A stretch of 26,723 nucleotides of DNA from assembly GCA_043801895.1 (NCBI GenBank), contig JAZDLM010000054.1:1-26723 (forward strand), in the 5' to 3' direction. Under the pieces are notes generated by a model, which was not told the DNA's origin, ran no database searches, and worked only from the letters and a program-made list of their open reading frames with translations. Made by a program: the position numbers and the translations under genes. Source of the stretch: JAZDLM01 sp043801895. Its GTDB lineage: Bacteria > Patescibacteriota > Kazan-3B-28. Shown piece after piece: positions 17,014-24,843 of the stretch (position 1 is the stretch's first letter; each line of letters begins with the position of its first letter).

Positions 17014-17700
17014 TCCGAGGTCTTGCAGCTCGCGGCGGATCTTCAGATTGTAGCCGGGGAGGGATTGCAGCTTACGCAGTTCTTTTTTGACGATGCTAGG
17101 GGATAGTTTTTTGATCAGACGGGCTCCCGCTTGGATCGCTCGCAGGGTGGCCGGATCATACTTAAACCCAAGCAGATGCTTAAACCGCACGGCCCGTAAT
17201 AGTCGGATCGGGTCCTCCTGAAATCTGATCTTAGGATCGCCGATCATCCGAATCACCCGATTCTTAATGTCCGGCATCCCGCCGACATAATCCAAGTATT
17301 TCCTGGTTTTAGGATTGAAGTAGATCGCGTTGATGGTAAGATCGCGCCGGGGCGCATCTTCAGCCGCTACCTGAACAAATTTGATCAAATCTGGATAGCG
17401 CTTGATCTGATCAAAGTCCGAACTATAAATATCTTGTCGAAAGGTGGTTATTTCATAGACGACATCCTCGTAGCGGAAGGTGACTACCCCAAACTTTTCA
17501 TCTACCGAGGAGGGGATGATGTTATTTTTATTCAGCACCGACATCGTTTGTCGAGGGAGGGCATTAGTGGCTACATCGACGTCGAACCGATCGGATTCTA
17601 GGCTAAGTAGCCGGTCTCGGACTTGGTTCCCAACCAGGTAGGCCGAGAAGCCGCTATCCTGCAGCCAGAAGATAGGCGTATTGATGTTTTGTTTGCGCAT
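16996..17700 (-). CDS. cca: CCA-adding enzyme / poly(A) polymerase family, short form
   Basis: Class II tRNA nucleotidyltransferases add or repair the 3'-CCA of tRNA. The head and neck are present: VGNQVRD (23-29, usually GGxVRD), the metal-binding DVD (40-42), EITTFRQD, RRDLTINA (118-125) and GDPKIRFQEDPIRLLRAVRF (154-173). At 234 aa it lacks most of the C-terminal body and tail found in typical 380-450 aa enzymes; it stops soon after the neck helices at a TAG. Every complete tRNA gene in this window already encodes CCA, so a repair role or a shortened poly(A)-type enzyme is plausible. It begins directly after the tatD stop and is the last gene of the metG operon. Confidence 0.85.
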   Translation of the reverse strand: MRKQNINTPIFWLQDSGFSAYLVGNQVRDRLLSLESDRFDVDVATNALPRQTMSVLNKNNIIPSSVDEKFGVVTFRYEDVVYEITTFRQDIYSSDFDQIKRYPDLIKFVQVAAEDAPRRDLTINAIYFNPKTRKYLDYVGGMPDIKNRVIRMIGDPKIRFQEDPIRLLRAVRFKHLLGFKYDPATLRAIQAGARLIKKLSPSIVKKELRKLQSLPGYNLKIRRELQDLGLIQAL

Positions 17701-18480
17701 CTAATTTAAGTTAAAAACTGTTCGAGCATTTTGGGTAGAGATTTCTTCGATCTGCTCTACCGGAACACCTTTGAGTTGGGCTAATTCGCGAGCCACGGCT
17801 ATCACATGAGCTGGCTCGCATCGCCCTCCCCGAAGACTTTGCGGGGGAAGGTAAGGGCAGTCGGTTTCGATAACCAACCGCTCGAGCGGCAGGGCTATGA
17901 TGGCGTCACGCAGAGCGACGCTTTTGGGGTAAGTGACCAGATTATTGATACCAATATAAAAGCCTAGCTTGAGAAATTGTTGGAGGTAAGGCAGACCGGC
18001 AGCGAATGGGTGGATTACGCCGGGGACCCGACCGTTTAATCGTGGGAGATAATCTTCCTCCAGGATACTCAGCGCTTCGGTATAGGCGTCGCGGCAATGT
18101 AACACTACTGGTTTACCGACCGCGATGGCTAAGTCTAATTGAGATTTAAAAGCGGCGATTTGCCGTGAATGGGCAGATAAATTGCGGAAGTAATCCAGCC
18201 CAACCTCGCCAATTGCTACTACTTTACTGTGTCGCGCCAAGCTCCTAATTTGGTCCAGCTGCGACTCGAAGGCATCGGCAAAGTGAGGATGAATTCCGAC
18301 GGTGGCATAAATTGTGGCATAGCGCTCAGCCAAGTTAACTGACTCTTGCGATGTCTGCGCGTCAGTTCCGACATTGATCATGGTAGCTACGCCACCAGCA
18401 AAGGCCCGTGCAATGACGGTTTCCATATCTTCCCGAAATTCTGGGAAGTTGAGATGTACGTGGGTATCGGCAAGAGTCAT
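17701..18480 (-). CDS. tatD: TatD family metal-dependent hydrolase/DNase
   Basis: This 259-aa TIM-barrel hydrolase has the full TatD metal and catalytic set: H7-V-H9 (DTHVHL), Glu92 (GEVGLDYF), His128 (VLHCRDA), His157 (IHPFA) and Asp207 (IETDCPYLPP). The family conserves the N-terminal ADTHVHL and the P-x-x-R-G-x-R-x-E-P block (LRGGRCEPAHV). Members act as 3'-5' exonucleases or DNases in repair and may act on RNA. It sits in the metG operon between the EamA-type gene and the CCA enzyme; metG-tatD linkage is common in bacteria. Its stop is adjacent to the next start. Confidence 0.95.
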   Translation of the reverse strand: MTLADTHVHLNFPEFREDMETVIARAFAGGVATMINVGTDAQTSQESVNLAERYATIYATVGIHPHFADAFESQLDQIRSLARHSKVVAIGEVGLDYFRNLSAHSRQIAAFKSQLDLAIAVGKPVVLHCRDAYTEALSILEEDYLPRLNGRVPGVIHPFAAGLPYLQQFLKLGFYIGINNLVTYPKSVALRDAIIALPLERLVIETDCPYLPPQSLRGGRCEPAHVIAVARELAQLKGVPVEQIEEISTQNARTVFNLN

Positions 18481-18486
18481 GACTGT

Positions 18487-19335
18487 CTATTTTAACAAAG
18501 ATACCCAAGCCACCAAGATAACTATAGCCACACTGGCTAGCACGGCTCTGATCTGCCATTTTTCTTTGAGGAAAATCGCTGATAGCCAATAAACCAAGAT
18601 CGGGGAAAGGGTAAATACAAAGAGAGTTTCTGACATCCCGCGGATTTGATAGGCGGAGTAGACGGCCCAGATCGAGCAGACGACTAGCGAACTAAGAAAG
18701 CCGAAATACGGCAAATGATGCGGTTTAATTAGGGTGATCCGAGGCTTAACAATAAAAGTTAAAGCCAGGAGGATGAGAAGACAGCGGAAGAGATAGAGGG
18801 TCAGGGGATAATAGACGGCCAGTAGCCGTTTTAATATAACCAACTCAAAACCATTGATTACAATAAAGGCGATAATCGCCCAAATCCCGCGGCTTAGTGC
18901 AACATGGTGGCGTCGATAATGGCTCCAAAGCAATACCAGACTAGCAATCACCACGGCAACATATACTTGCACGAAACGTTCGCCGGAATAAAACAGGCTG
19001 ATAATAACGATGCCGCCCAACGGAGCGAATAATAAAAATGGTTCTATCTCAGAAATTTTTTCGTGCTCCATCCCCCAGAAAAACAGCAGATTTTGAGCGC
19101 AGGCTAGAATTACGGCAATAATCAGCCAGCCGAATGTACCGCGAAACTCTTCGCTTGTTGGCCAGTGGCCAATGAGTGGTACGACGATTAGTAAGATTGC
19201 GACTATCCCGGCGAATAAAAACCAGCCAAATTCCCGACTGGTAAATTTACCGAATCGGCGTAGAAAAACTTTTGTGGTGGTGAGATAAATTGCGTCAGTG
19301 GCGACTGCGACCAACGATAAAATTGCCCCCAACAT
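18487..19335 (-). CDS. EamA/DMT-superfamily permease
   Basis: This 282-aa, ten-helix membrane protein has the internal two-fold repeat of drug/metabolite transporters (EamA). The first half carries FFWGMEHEKISEIEPFLLFAPL and the second the equivalent VYSAYQIRGMSETLFVFTLSP. Each half has the conserved helix end with a short acidic/basic turn (LKEKWQIRA before the last helix). The family exports or imports small metabolites; the substrate cannot be read from sequence. Its ATG overlaps the metG stop by one base (TAATG), which implies coupling. Its own stop is 6 nt before tatD. Confidence 0.88.
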   Translation of the reverse strand: MLGAILSLVAVATDAIYLTTTKVFLRRFGKFTSREFGWFLFAGIVAILLIVVPLIGHWPTSEEFRGTFGWLIIAVILACAQNLLFFWGMEHEKISEIEPFLLFAPLGGIVIISLFYSGERFVQVYVAVVIASLVLLWSHYRRHHVALSRGIWAIIAFIVINGFELVILKRLLAVYYPLTLYLFRCLLILLALTFIVKPRITLIKPHHLPYFGFLSSLVVCSIWAVYSAYQIRGMSETLFVFTLSPILVYWLSAIFLKEKWQIRAVLASVAIVILVAWVSLLK

Positions 19336-20906
19336 TATTTACCCTCCTGCTTAGGGAAAAGGATCCCGGATTGGCCTAACTGGTGACCCCCCGACAGCCC
19401 GCCCCATTGAGTTTCTTTGGAAAAATCAAAAGTGTCTGGATTAATCGGCTCAAGCCCTAACTGCTGACGAATCCGATCGGAAGTGGCAGGGAGAAAGGGG
19501 TAGAGAGCGATACTGATATGGCGTAGCGACTCAAGCACGACATATACAGCAGAGTCTTTCAGCTCTGGGTTGCTCCACGGCTTGGTTTTATCAATTAGAG
19601 CATTAAGCCCGCCAACCCACTCGTTATTTTCTTCGTGACCAGCTTCGCCGATATACAACCAGATGCGCTCTAGCGCCTTATCGAGCCGAAAACCTTGTAC
19701 CAGCTTGGCGACGGCTTCATACATTGACGCAGTCATTAAATCTTGTCTGGCAACCAATGTGTTATCCACGCGGAATCCAGTCGCCACATCCTTGACTTGG
19801 GGCGGGACTACGCCACCGGCCAGTTTCAAAGTGCGACTAACTAAATTGCCCAATTCGTTAGCCAAACCAGAATTATATGCTTCGGCAAAGCGAGCGGCAG
19901 AGTAATCGCCGTCTTCGAGGGTTGGGATTTCCCGCAGCAAGTAGTAGCGCACCGCATCGGCGCCCCATTGGTCAATCAGCTCGATCGGGTCTACAACATT
20001 CCCAAGCGACTTACTCATCTTTTGACCATCAGATAAAATATGCCCGTGTACTAAAATCTGTTTCGGCAGAGCTTCGCCAATTCCAGTTAGCATGGCTGGC
20101 CAGAAGAGAGCATGGAAGCGCAAAATATCCTTACCCAGAACATGAACATCGACCGGCCAATATTTTTTAAACTGGTCTGGGTTGTTGATATAGCCGATGG
20201 CGCTGATGTAGTTAGTTAGGGCGTCGCACCAGACATACATGACCTGGGAGTCATCACCCGGCACGGGTACCCCCCAAGACAGCTTGTCTTTGGGGCGAGA
20301 GAAGCTGATATCGGTTAGCCCGCCTTGAACAAAATTAATCATCTCCTTGGCCCGATGGGCGGGGACAATCCGGTTTGGCTCTTTCAAAAAGTCGGTTAGT
20401 TGTTGCGTATAGCGGCCGAGCTTGAACATATAGTTATCTTCCTCTAGCTGGATAACTTTTTTGTTCGCGTATTCCGGGGATTCGGCTTCGGTCTTAGTAA
20501 TGTAGGCCTCATCGTTAACGCAATAGTACCCAGAATAGTGCCCAAGGGTAATATCGCCGTTAGCGGCCAGCTCCTCCCAAACTTTTTGGGCGGTTGGCCA
20601 ATGGCGCTTTTGGTCTGTCGTCCGAATGAAATCGGTGTTGGAAATATTTAACCTATCGATGAGCAGCTTGACGGCATCAGCCACCTCATCCACCCAGGCT
20701 TGCGGTTCCCTGTCTTGCTCAGCGGCCTTGTTATAAATTTTTACGCCGTATTCGTCGGTACCGGTCAAAAAATAGACGTCCTTTCCCTGCAGCCTCTGCC
20801 AGCGGGCAATCGCGTCGGCCTGCAACAACTCTAGTGCAAATCCAATATGAGGTTCGGCGTTAGAGTAGATAATCGAGGTAGTAATATAGAACTTGTCTTT
20901 GGCCAT
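19335..20906 (-). CDS. metG: Methionyl-tRNA synthetase
   Basis: This class I synthetase charges tRNA-Met. HIGF (20-23, the HIGH box) and KMSKS (296-300) are intact. The insertion between the Rossmann halves reads YYCVNDEAY and lacks the four-Cys zinc knuckle, which matches the short zinc-free MetRS group. The anticodon-binding helical domain occupies about 380-500. At 523 aa it has no C-terminal EMAP/tRNA-binding domain. It is the first gene of an operon with the EamA-type permease, tatD and the CCA enzyme. The leader is about 33 nt from a TATAAT box and has no Shine-Dalgarno site. Confidence 0.97.
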   Translation of the reverse strand: MAKDKFYITTSIIYSNAEPHIGFALELLQADAIARWQRLQGKDVYFLTGTDEYGVKIYNKAAEQDREPQAWVDEVADAVKLLIDRLNISNTDFIRTTDQKRHWPTAQKVWEELAANGDITLGHYSGYYCVNDEAYITKTEAESPEYANKKVIQLEEDNYMFKLGRYTQQLTDFLKEPNRIVPAHRAKEMINFVQGGLTDISFSRPKDKLSWGVPVPGDDSQVMYVWCDALTNYISAIGYINNPDQFKKYWPVDVHVLGKDILRFHALFWPAMLTGIGEALPKQILVHGHILSDGQKMSKSLGNVVDPIELIDQWGADAVRYYLLREIPTLEDGDYSAARFAEAYNSGLANELGNLVSRTLKLAGGVVPPQVKDVATGFRVDNTLVARQDLMTASMYEAVAKLVQGFRLDKALERIWLYIGEAGHEENNEWVGGLNALIDKTKPWSNPELKDSAVYVVLESLRHISIALYPFLPATSDRIRQQLGLEPINPDTFDFSKETQWGGLSGGHQLGQSGILFPKQEGK

Positions 20907-20940
20907 GAAAAGTAAGACTGAGACTGATTATTTATCGCAG

Positions 20941-20956
20941 CCCTTATTATAAAGGG
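20941..20956 (-). promoter_or_regulatory. metG -10 box within a palindrome
   Basis: On the minus strand CCCTT-TATAAT-AAGGG places a perfect -10 box between inverted 5-bp arms. The -35 region (CTTTTA or TTGTAG at poor spacing) is weak. A symmetric site over the -10 could be an operator, or the palindrome could be chance. It is the only good promoter candidate for the metG operon. Confidence 0.45.
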
Positions 20957-21065
20957 TTTCAGCTACAATAAAAGTGGTACCTGTCCCGCTAGAAGTTTAG
21001 ATAACGGGCGGCCTAAACGGGGCAGAGCTTACCTAGAGTTATATAAAGCACGAATTTCTAACGGG

Positions 21066-21704
21066 ATGGAAATTACTAAGATAAGTCCGCAGACCAAAAA
21101 CCCCGAACGAGTCAACTTGTTTGTCGACGGGAAATTCCATCGCGGGCTTGATCGGCTGGTAGCGATCAAGTTGGGCCTTAAGCCAGGTCTTACTCTGACC
21201 CCAAAACTTTTAACCGAGTTAGAGCGTTCACAATCCCATAACACCGCTTGGGAATATGCACTACTCTTACTCCGCTACGGTCCGCGCAGCATCGCCCAGA
21301 TGCACCAGCGACTCAGCCGCAAGTTCACGCCTGGCGCCACTACCGAGGTCATTAAAAGATTAAAGGAGGCTGGATTGCTTGACGACAACCTGGCCGCCGA
21401 GCAACTTGCTACCTCGGTGGCGAATGGTCGCCGCAGCCGTCGGCAAATCGAGTCCAAATTACTCCAGCGGGGATTTTCTCGCGAGGTAGCCAAAGTCAAT
21501 TTAGCAAAACTAGATCCTCAACTAGAAGAACAGGCGGCCCTGGAATTGGCTCGCCGCCGATTCGTTAAACTAACCGGCCGACCGTGGCGCGAACAATTTC
21601 AAAACATCGCGGCGTACTTAAGCCGGCGGGGATTTAATTACAATGTGATTGCCCGAACCGTTAGGCTAGAACGGCTAAGTTCTGATGCTGAGCAGCCGAC
21701 TTAA
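21066..21704 (+). CDS. recX: RecX-family recombination regulator
   Basis: RecX binds RecA filaments and limits recombination and SOS activity. The 212-aa protein shows the repeated three-helix units of the family: AWEYALLLLRYGPRSIAQMH, then VIKRLKEAGLLDD, then RRSRRQIESKLLQRGFSREV, and a third unit ending in YLSRRGFNYNVIARTVR. The N-terminal about 55 residues form a small extra segment of the type seen in Gram-positive RecX. recA is not adjacent. A TATAAA box at 21042-21047 gives a very short leader. Its 3' end overlaps the convergent glutaredoxin-like gene by 30 nt. Confidence 0.93.
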   Translation: MEITKISPQTKNPERVNLFVDGKFHRGLDRLVAIKLGLKPGLTLTPKLLTELERSQSHNTAWEYALLLLRYGPRSIAQMHQRLSRKFTPGATTEVIKRLKEAGLLDDNLAAEQLATSVANGRRSRRQIESKLLQRGFSREVAKVNLAKLDPQLEEQAALELARRRFVKLTGRPWREQFQNIAAYLSRRGFNYNVIARTVRLERLSSDAEQPT

Positions 21705-21944
21705 CCGCATTTGGTCGAAGCCTGTCACCACCTCTTCTTTGACTTGTTTGCCGTCCGTGAATTGCAAAACGCTGACCGGCACGCCCATCTGCTGACTTTT
21801 GGTGACCATCTCCTGCCGAGCGACAATATCGCTCACGACATCCTTCTCCTGAAAAGCAATCCGATTTTCAGTTAACCAGTCTTTTAATTGATGGCAGTAG
21901 TGGCAGGTTGGGGTAGAGTAGATGACAAAGCCTTGCAGTTTCAT
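21675..21944 (-). CDS. Glutaredoxin/NrdH-like thiol oxidoreductase
   Basis: This 89-aa thioredoxin-fold protein has an active-site Cys14-His-Tyr-Cys17 (STPTCHYCHQLK), the cis-proline motif MGVPV and the later G-F-D loop. The ATG at 21942-21944 gives a normal glutaredoxin N-terminus (MKLQGFVIYSTPTC). A longer frame to 22022 would run into gdhA and add a Cys-rich non-family extension, so I rejected it. It lies 19 nt after gdhA and two genes after trxB, so a TrxB-driven NrdH-like redoxin role is a reasonable inference. A TATAGT box lies within the 3' end of gdhA. Confidence 0.88.
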   Translation of the reverse strand: MKLQGFVIYSTPTCHYCHQLKDWLTENRIAFQEKDVVSDIVARQEMVTKSQQMGVPVSVLQFTDGKQVKEEVVTGFDQMRLSRLLSIRT

Positions 21945-21963
21945 GACAGGGATGAAGTTAAAA

Positions 21964-23247
21964 CTATAGCGGTTTGGCAATCGTCGTCGCAGAAGACAAC
22001 ATACCACGCAAGCGCATGGCATCCCCCAGCCTCCTTAAGGCTACCACATACGCGGCAGTTCGCAGACTAGTTTGATATTGTTCAGCTGCCACCAGTACCT
22101 CAACAAAGGCTTTGGTCATGATCTTTTCGAGCCGACTGTTAACCTCGGCTTCGTCCCAGTAATAGCCTTGTCGATTTTGCGCCCACTCAAAATAGCTCAC
22201 CACCACCCCGCCCGCGTTAGCTAGGATATCAGGAGCCACCGTAATCCCTCGATCGGCCAATGCCAGGTCTGCCTCGCTGGTAATCGGATGATTGGCTAGT
22301 TCAAGGATGACTTTGGCTTGAATGTCCGCCGCGTTTTGCGCAGTAATCTGGTCTTCCATAGCCGCCAATACCAAGATATCCACCGAAAGGCTTAAAAGCT
22401 CGCTATTAGTGATCGCCTGGGTATATTCGGAATTTTCCACCATTCCGGTGGCAGCCTTATGCTCCAGTATGCTGGTGATCCTCAGACCAGTCTGGTTATA
22501 GACCGCACCCTGGGTGTCGCTAATCGCCACTAGCTTATAGCGGCTGTCGTCGGCCAATAGCTTAGCCAGGCTCCCGCCCACATTGCCGATCCCTTGGATC
22601 GCTATTGTTAACGGAACTTTCTTGAGGCTTAGATGGCGAACTAACTGATCAATAACAAACTTGCCCCCGCGTGAAGTAGCCAACTCTCGGCCAGCCGATC
22701 CTAAGACGGCCGTCGGCTTGCCGGTGACCACCCCAGGCTCCAATCGGCCGATGATGCAAGCGTACTCATCCATCATCCAGGCCATCGTTTGCGAATTGGT
22801 GTTTAGGTCAGGAGCTGGGATGTCGCGCTGTGGCCCAATAACACTAGCAAATTCACGGATATAAGCCCGTGAGAGCCGCTCGTGTTCGTCCTTGGACAGA
22901 AGCTTGGGGTTGACTTGCGCTCCACCCTTCCCCCCACCCAGAGGGATGTCGACCACGGCAGTTTTAAAGGTCATCAGCCCCGATAACTGCACTAATTCTT
23001 CAACATTTACCGCTTCATGAAATCGGATCCCGCCCTTGTGCGGGCCCCGGGCGCTGCTGTGTTGCGAGCGCCAGGCTGGGCAAGTCAGCAAACTGCCATT
23101 GTCTTTGGTAATAGATAGGTCGCTCGCATAAACATGTTCGGGTCGGCTAAGCCGCTCCAACACGCTTTCAGGCAAGCCCAATAACTTAGCCGCAGCGACA
23201 ACGGCAGTGGGAAGCTCAAAGGCAGGGGTGGGGGTAAGTTCGCGCAT
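21964..23247 (-). CDS. gdhA: Glutamate dehydrogenase (Glu/Leu/Phe/Val dehydrogenase family)
   Basis: This 427-aa enzyme interconverts glutamate with 2-oxoglutarate and ammonia. It has Lys71 (GPHKGGIRFHE), Lys95 (MTFKTAV), catalytic Lys107 (PLGGGKGG), the DIPAPDLNTN block with its catalytic Asp, TGKP, ATSRGG, the Rossmann QGIGNVGG and the C-terminal VVSYFEWAQN. The Ser in the last motif and the Lys near the N-terminus favour glutamate over branched-chain or aromatic substrates. Cofactor choice is not clear. It lies 9 nt after trxB and just before the glutaredoxin-like gene. It has no Shine-Dalgarno site. Confidence 0.95.
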   Translation of the reverse strand: MRELTPTPAFELPTAVVAAAKLLGLPESVLERLSRPEHVYASDLSITKDNGSLLTCPAWRSQHSSARGPHKGGIRFHEAVNVEELVQLSGLMTFKTAVVDIPLGGGKGGAQVNPKLLSKDEHERLSRAYIREFASVIGPQRDIPAPDLNTNSQTMAWMMDEYACIIGRLEPGVVTGKPTAVLGSAGRELATSRGGKFVIDQLVRHLSLKKVPLTIAIQGIGNVGGSLAKLLADDSRYKLVAISDTQGAVYNQTGLRITSILEHKAATGMVENSEYTQAITNSELLSLSVDILVLAAMEDQITAQNAADIQAKVILELANHPITSEADLALADRGITVAPDILANAGGVVVSYFEWAQNRQGYYWDEAEVNSRLEKIMTKAFVEVLVAAEQYQTSLRTAAYVVALRRLGDAMRLRGMLSSATTIAKPL

Positions 23248-23256
23248 ATGAATTAT

Positions 23257-24195
23257 CTACTTGGCGTAGCTAGCTGGGCCGCTGGTCGGGCCTTGAAGGT
23301 AATTATAGACCGACAGGGCCGCCTTGGCACCTTCACCGGCTGAGATAATAGTTTGTTTGAATGCTACGGTAGTGGCATCGCCGGCAGCGAACACGCCGAG
23401 GCGCGAAGTTTGATTCAGTTCATCGATAACGATTTCCCCGGCCCCGTTAACTTCCACTAATTTTTTCACAAAACCACTCGGGACTTCCTGGCCAATTTCA
23501 ACGAACACGCCTTCCACCCCCAACTTTCGCTCGCCGGCTGGGGTTTCGACTATCACATCAGTCACAAATTGATCCCCCTTGATCTCTTTGATAGCCGCAT
23601 TAAGCACAAACTCGATTTTATCGCTTTGTTTAGCCCGCTCGATCAGTACTTCCTCGGCACGGAACGAATCGCGGCGATGGATCAGGTAAACTTTGCCAGC
23701 GATCTTCTCCAATAGCAACATGGCATCAAGCGCAGCATTGCCGCCGCCAACTACCGCAACTATCTTGCCCTTGAACAATGGGGCATCGCAAGTGGCGCAA
23801 TAAACCACCCCCCGATTGCGAAATTGTGCTTCGCCGGGAACATCTAGTAGTCGGGGGCTTTTACCGAATGCCAAAATCACGGCCCGCGCGTAATAGTTCT
23901 TGCCTGACTCAGCTTGGACATTAAAACCGTCGGCAGTTGGCTGAATATCTTTAATCGAATCTAGCTGGATCTCCGCTCCAAATTTCTTGGCCTGACTGGC
24001 GAACTTTTGCATTAAATCTGGCCCGGTCGAGCTCTCCACGCCAGGATAGTTTTCAATATCCAAGGTGGCGGCGGTTTGCCCGCCCAGGTCCTTGGAGACT
24101 ACCAGGGTCGATAATTTCCGCCGGACGGCGTATAAAGCGGCAGTTAACCCTGCCGCCCCCGCTCCGATAATCACGAGGTCGTATTTATTACCCAC
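23257..24195 (-). CDS. trxB: Thioredoxin reductase
   Basis: This 312-aa FAD/NADPH flavoenzyme reduces thioredoxin-like proteins. It has the FAD site GAGAAGLTAALYA (11-23), GGQTAAT, redox-active Cys133-Ala-Thr-Cys136 (VYCATCDAPLF), the NADPH fold GGGNAALDA (150-158) with HRRDSFRA, and the C-terminal FAD block GVFAAGDATT. The start is a GTG (24193-24195). A TATAAT box lies exactly 6 nt upstream, which points to a leaderless mRNA. It heads the trxB-gdhA-glutaredoxin operon. No thioredoxin gene is nearby; the glutaredoxin-like gene may be the partner. Confidence 0.96.
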   Translation of the reverse strand: MGNKYDLVIIGAGAAGLTAALYAVRRKLSTLVVSKDLGGQTAATLDIENYPGVESSTGPDLMQKFASQAKKFGAEIQLDSIKDIQPTADGFNVQAESGKNYYARAVILAFGKSPRLLDVPGEAQFRNRGVVYCATCDAPLFKGKIVAVVGGGNAALDAMLLLEKIAGKVYLIHRRDSFRAEEVLIERAKQSDKIEFVLNAAIKEIKGDQFVTDVIVETPAGERKLGVEGVFVEIGQEVPSGFVKKLVEVNGAGEIVIDELNQTSRLGVFAAGDATTVAFKQTIISAGEGAKAALSVYNYLQGPTSGPASYAK

Positions 24196-24201
24196 AGCTC
24201 T

Positions 24202-24207
24202 ATTATA
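24202..24207 (-). promoter_or_regulatory. -10 box 6 nt before the trxB GTG (leaderless)
   Basis: TATAAT on the minus strand, then AGAGCT, then the GTG start. A TTGACA further upstream (24216-24221) is only 8 nt away and cannot serve as the -35 for this box. The position predicts transcription from the start codon itself. Confidence 0.45.
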
Positions 24208-24236
24208 GTCAGGCTGTCAATCTGGCCACTGGTAAC

Positions 24237-24269
24237 GAAAATCCGCTCGGGACTCCCGAGCGGATTTTC
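24237..24269. terminator. Perfect long-stem terminator between the acidic gene and trxB
   Basis: A perfect inverted repeat with 16-bp arms (GAAAATCCGCTCGGGA and its complement) and a single central base. The arms end in AAAA/TTTT, so each strand reads a GC-rich stem followed by TTTT. It lies 26 nt past the stop of the acidic gene on the minus strand and insulates the trxB operon. It is likely an intrinsic terminator, although the T run is short. Confidence 0.8.
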
Positions 24270-24294
24270 ATAAATCATCTAATAATTCAGCCGA

Positions 24295-24483
24295 TTAGAT
24301 AGCGTCGATATCGTCATCAGTGTCAGTTGCTTCGTCCTTCGGTGCTGCAGGAGTAATATCGTCACTATCGTCATCGTCCCAGTCGTCATCGCCGTCAGTA
24401 CCATGACCCGGGGCGGTGGCGTCAGCTGGGGGAGTGGGAGTGGCGTCATCATCTAATATGTCGTTGTCTAATTGATCGTCCAT
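24295..24483 (-). CDS. Small aspartate-rich acidic protein (62 aa)
   Basis: The product has 24 Asp among 62 residues and only one Lys, in low-complexity runs (GDDDWDDDDSDD, TDTDDDIDA) separated by a Pro/Ala/Thr stretch. It is probably disordered. It is a real gene by context: a good Shine-Dalgarno site (AAGGAG) lies 6 nt before the ATG, a consensus promoter (24571-24599) precedes it, and a strong terminator follows. There is no signal peptide. Cation or calcium binding, nucleic-acid mimicry or a charge-buffering role are all guesses; no family is recognised. Confidence 0.75.
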   Translation of the reverse strand: MDDQLDNDILDDDATPTPPADATAPGHGTDGDDDWDDDDSDDITPAAPKDEATDTDDDIDAI

Positions 24484-24570
24484 CGTGTCTCCTTGGGTAG
24501 ATTAATTGACTTGTTCGACCCTAGACGCGCCTTCGCTGAACAGCGCGATAAATGTTTGCATACATCGCTG

Positions 24571-24599
24571 AGTTTATCTGGCCACCCTAGGGGTGTCAA
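24571..24599 (-). promoter_or_regulatory. Promoter of the acidic-protein gene
   Basis: On the minus strand TTGACA (24594-24599), a 17-nt spacer and TAAACT (24571-24576). Transcription should start near 24564, leaving an 80-nt leader. The leader contains a CGCGC...GCGCG stem enclosing GCTG-TT-CAGC, then the AAGGAG site. Confidence 0.7.
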
Positions 24600-24746
24600 G
24601 AGGGGATTCTAAATTTTCTCGCTGGCAGCCCTAGTGGGGCAGAGTTGGAACCAACTGATAGATGAAATAAGAGCATGGGCTAACTTCTCTCGGGGTATTA
24701 GATTGGCCTTATAAATACTACTGCCCTAGGTGAGTAGAACCACGGT
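24600..24746. other. Gene-free structured stretch
   Basis: No coding frame is supported here. It contains small hairpins (GCCC-TAGTG-GGGC; AGTTGG-AA-CCAACT near 24645-24657) and an 11-bp sequence, AGCATGGGCTA, whose complement (TAGCCCATGCT) recurs near 26187-26197 beside tRNA-Glu. It may hold a small RNA, but no known RNA class is recognised. Confidence 0.4.
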
Positions 24747-24812
24747 TGGTGGTGCATTCTGGATGCGAAGTCCGTCCGAAGCTGAAAGCGTAGGGGGAAA
24801 GTGGGAACTTGG
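24747..24812. repeat. 66-bp direct repeat, copy A
   Basis: Identical over 66 bp to copy B at 25486-25551 (begins TGGTGGTGCATTCTGG, ends GTGGGAACTTGG). The next 17 bases are also related, differing only by transitions. The two copies bracket the HD-like gene. On the minus strand this copy lies just after that gene's stop. Confidence 0.95.
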
Positions 24813-24843
24813 CTGAGAGAGAACGGGTGGAGAGATGGGCTAT

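Noticed and set aside
20957..21000. T-box-like GTGGTACC upstream of recX, next to metG
   Set aside because: It is on the plus strand, away from metG, and lacks the upstream stem I and the terminator/antiterminator pair; the match is too short.
21945..22022. N-terminal extension of the glutaredoxin-like protein
   Set aside because: It lies within the gdhA 3' end and adds a Cys/Arg-rich stretch not found in the family; the internal ATG gives a standard start.
24747..24812. 66-bp repeat as an integron attC site, hammerhead ribozyme or RNase P RNA
   Set aside because: There is no core-site symmetry, no CUGAUGA core, and no conserved RNase P blocks.
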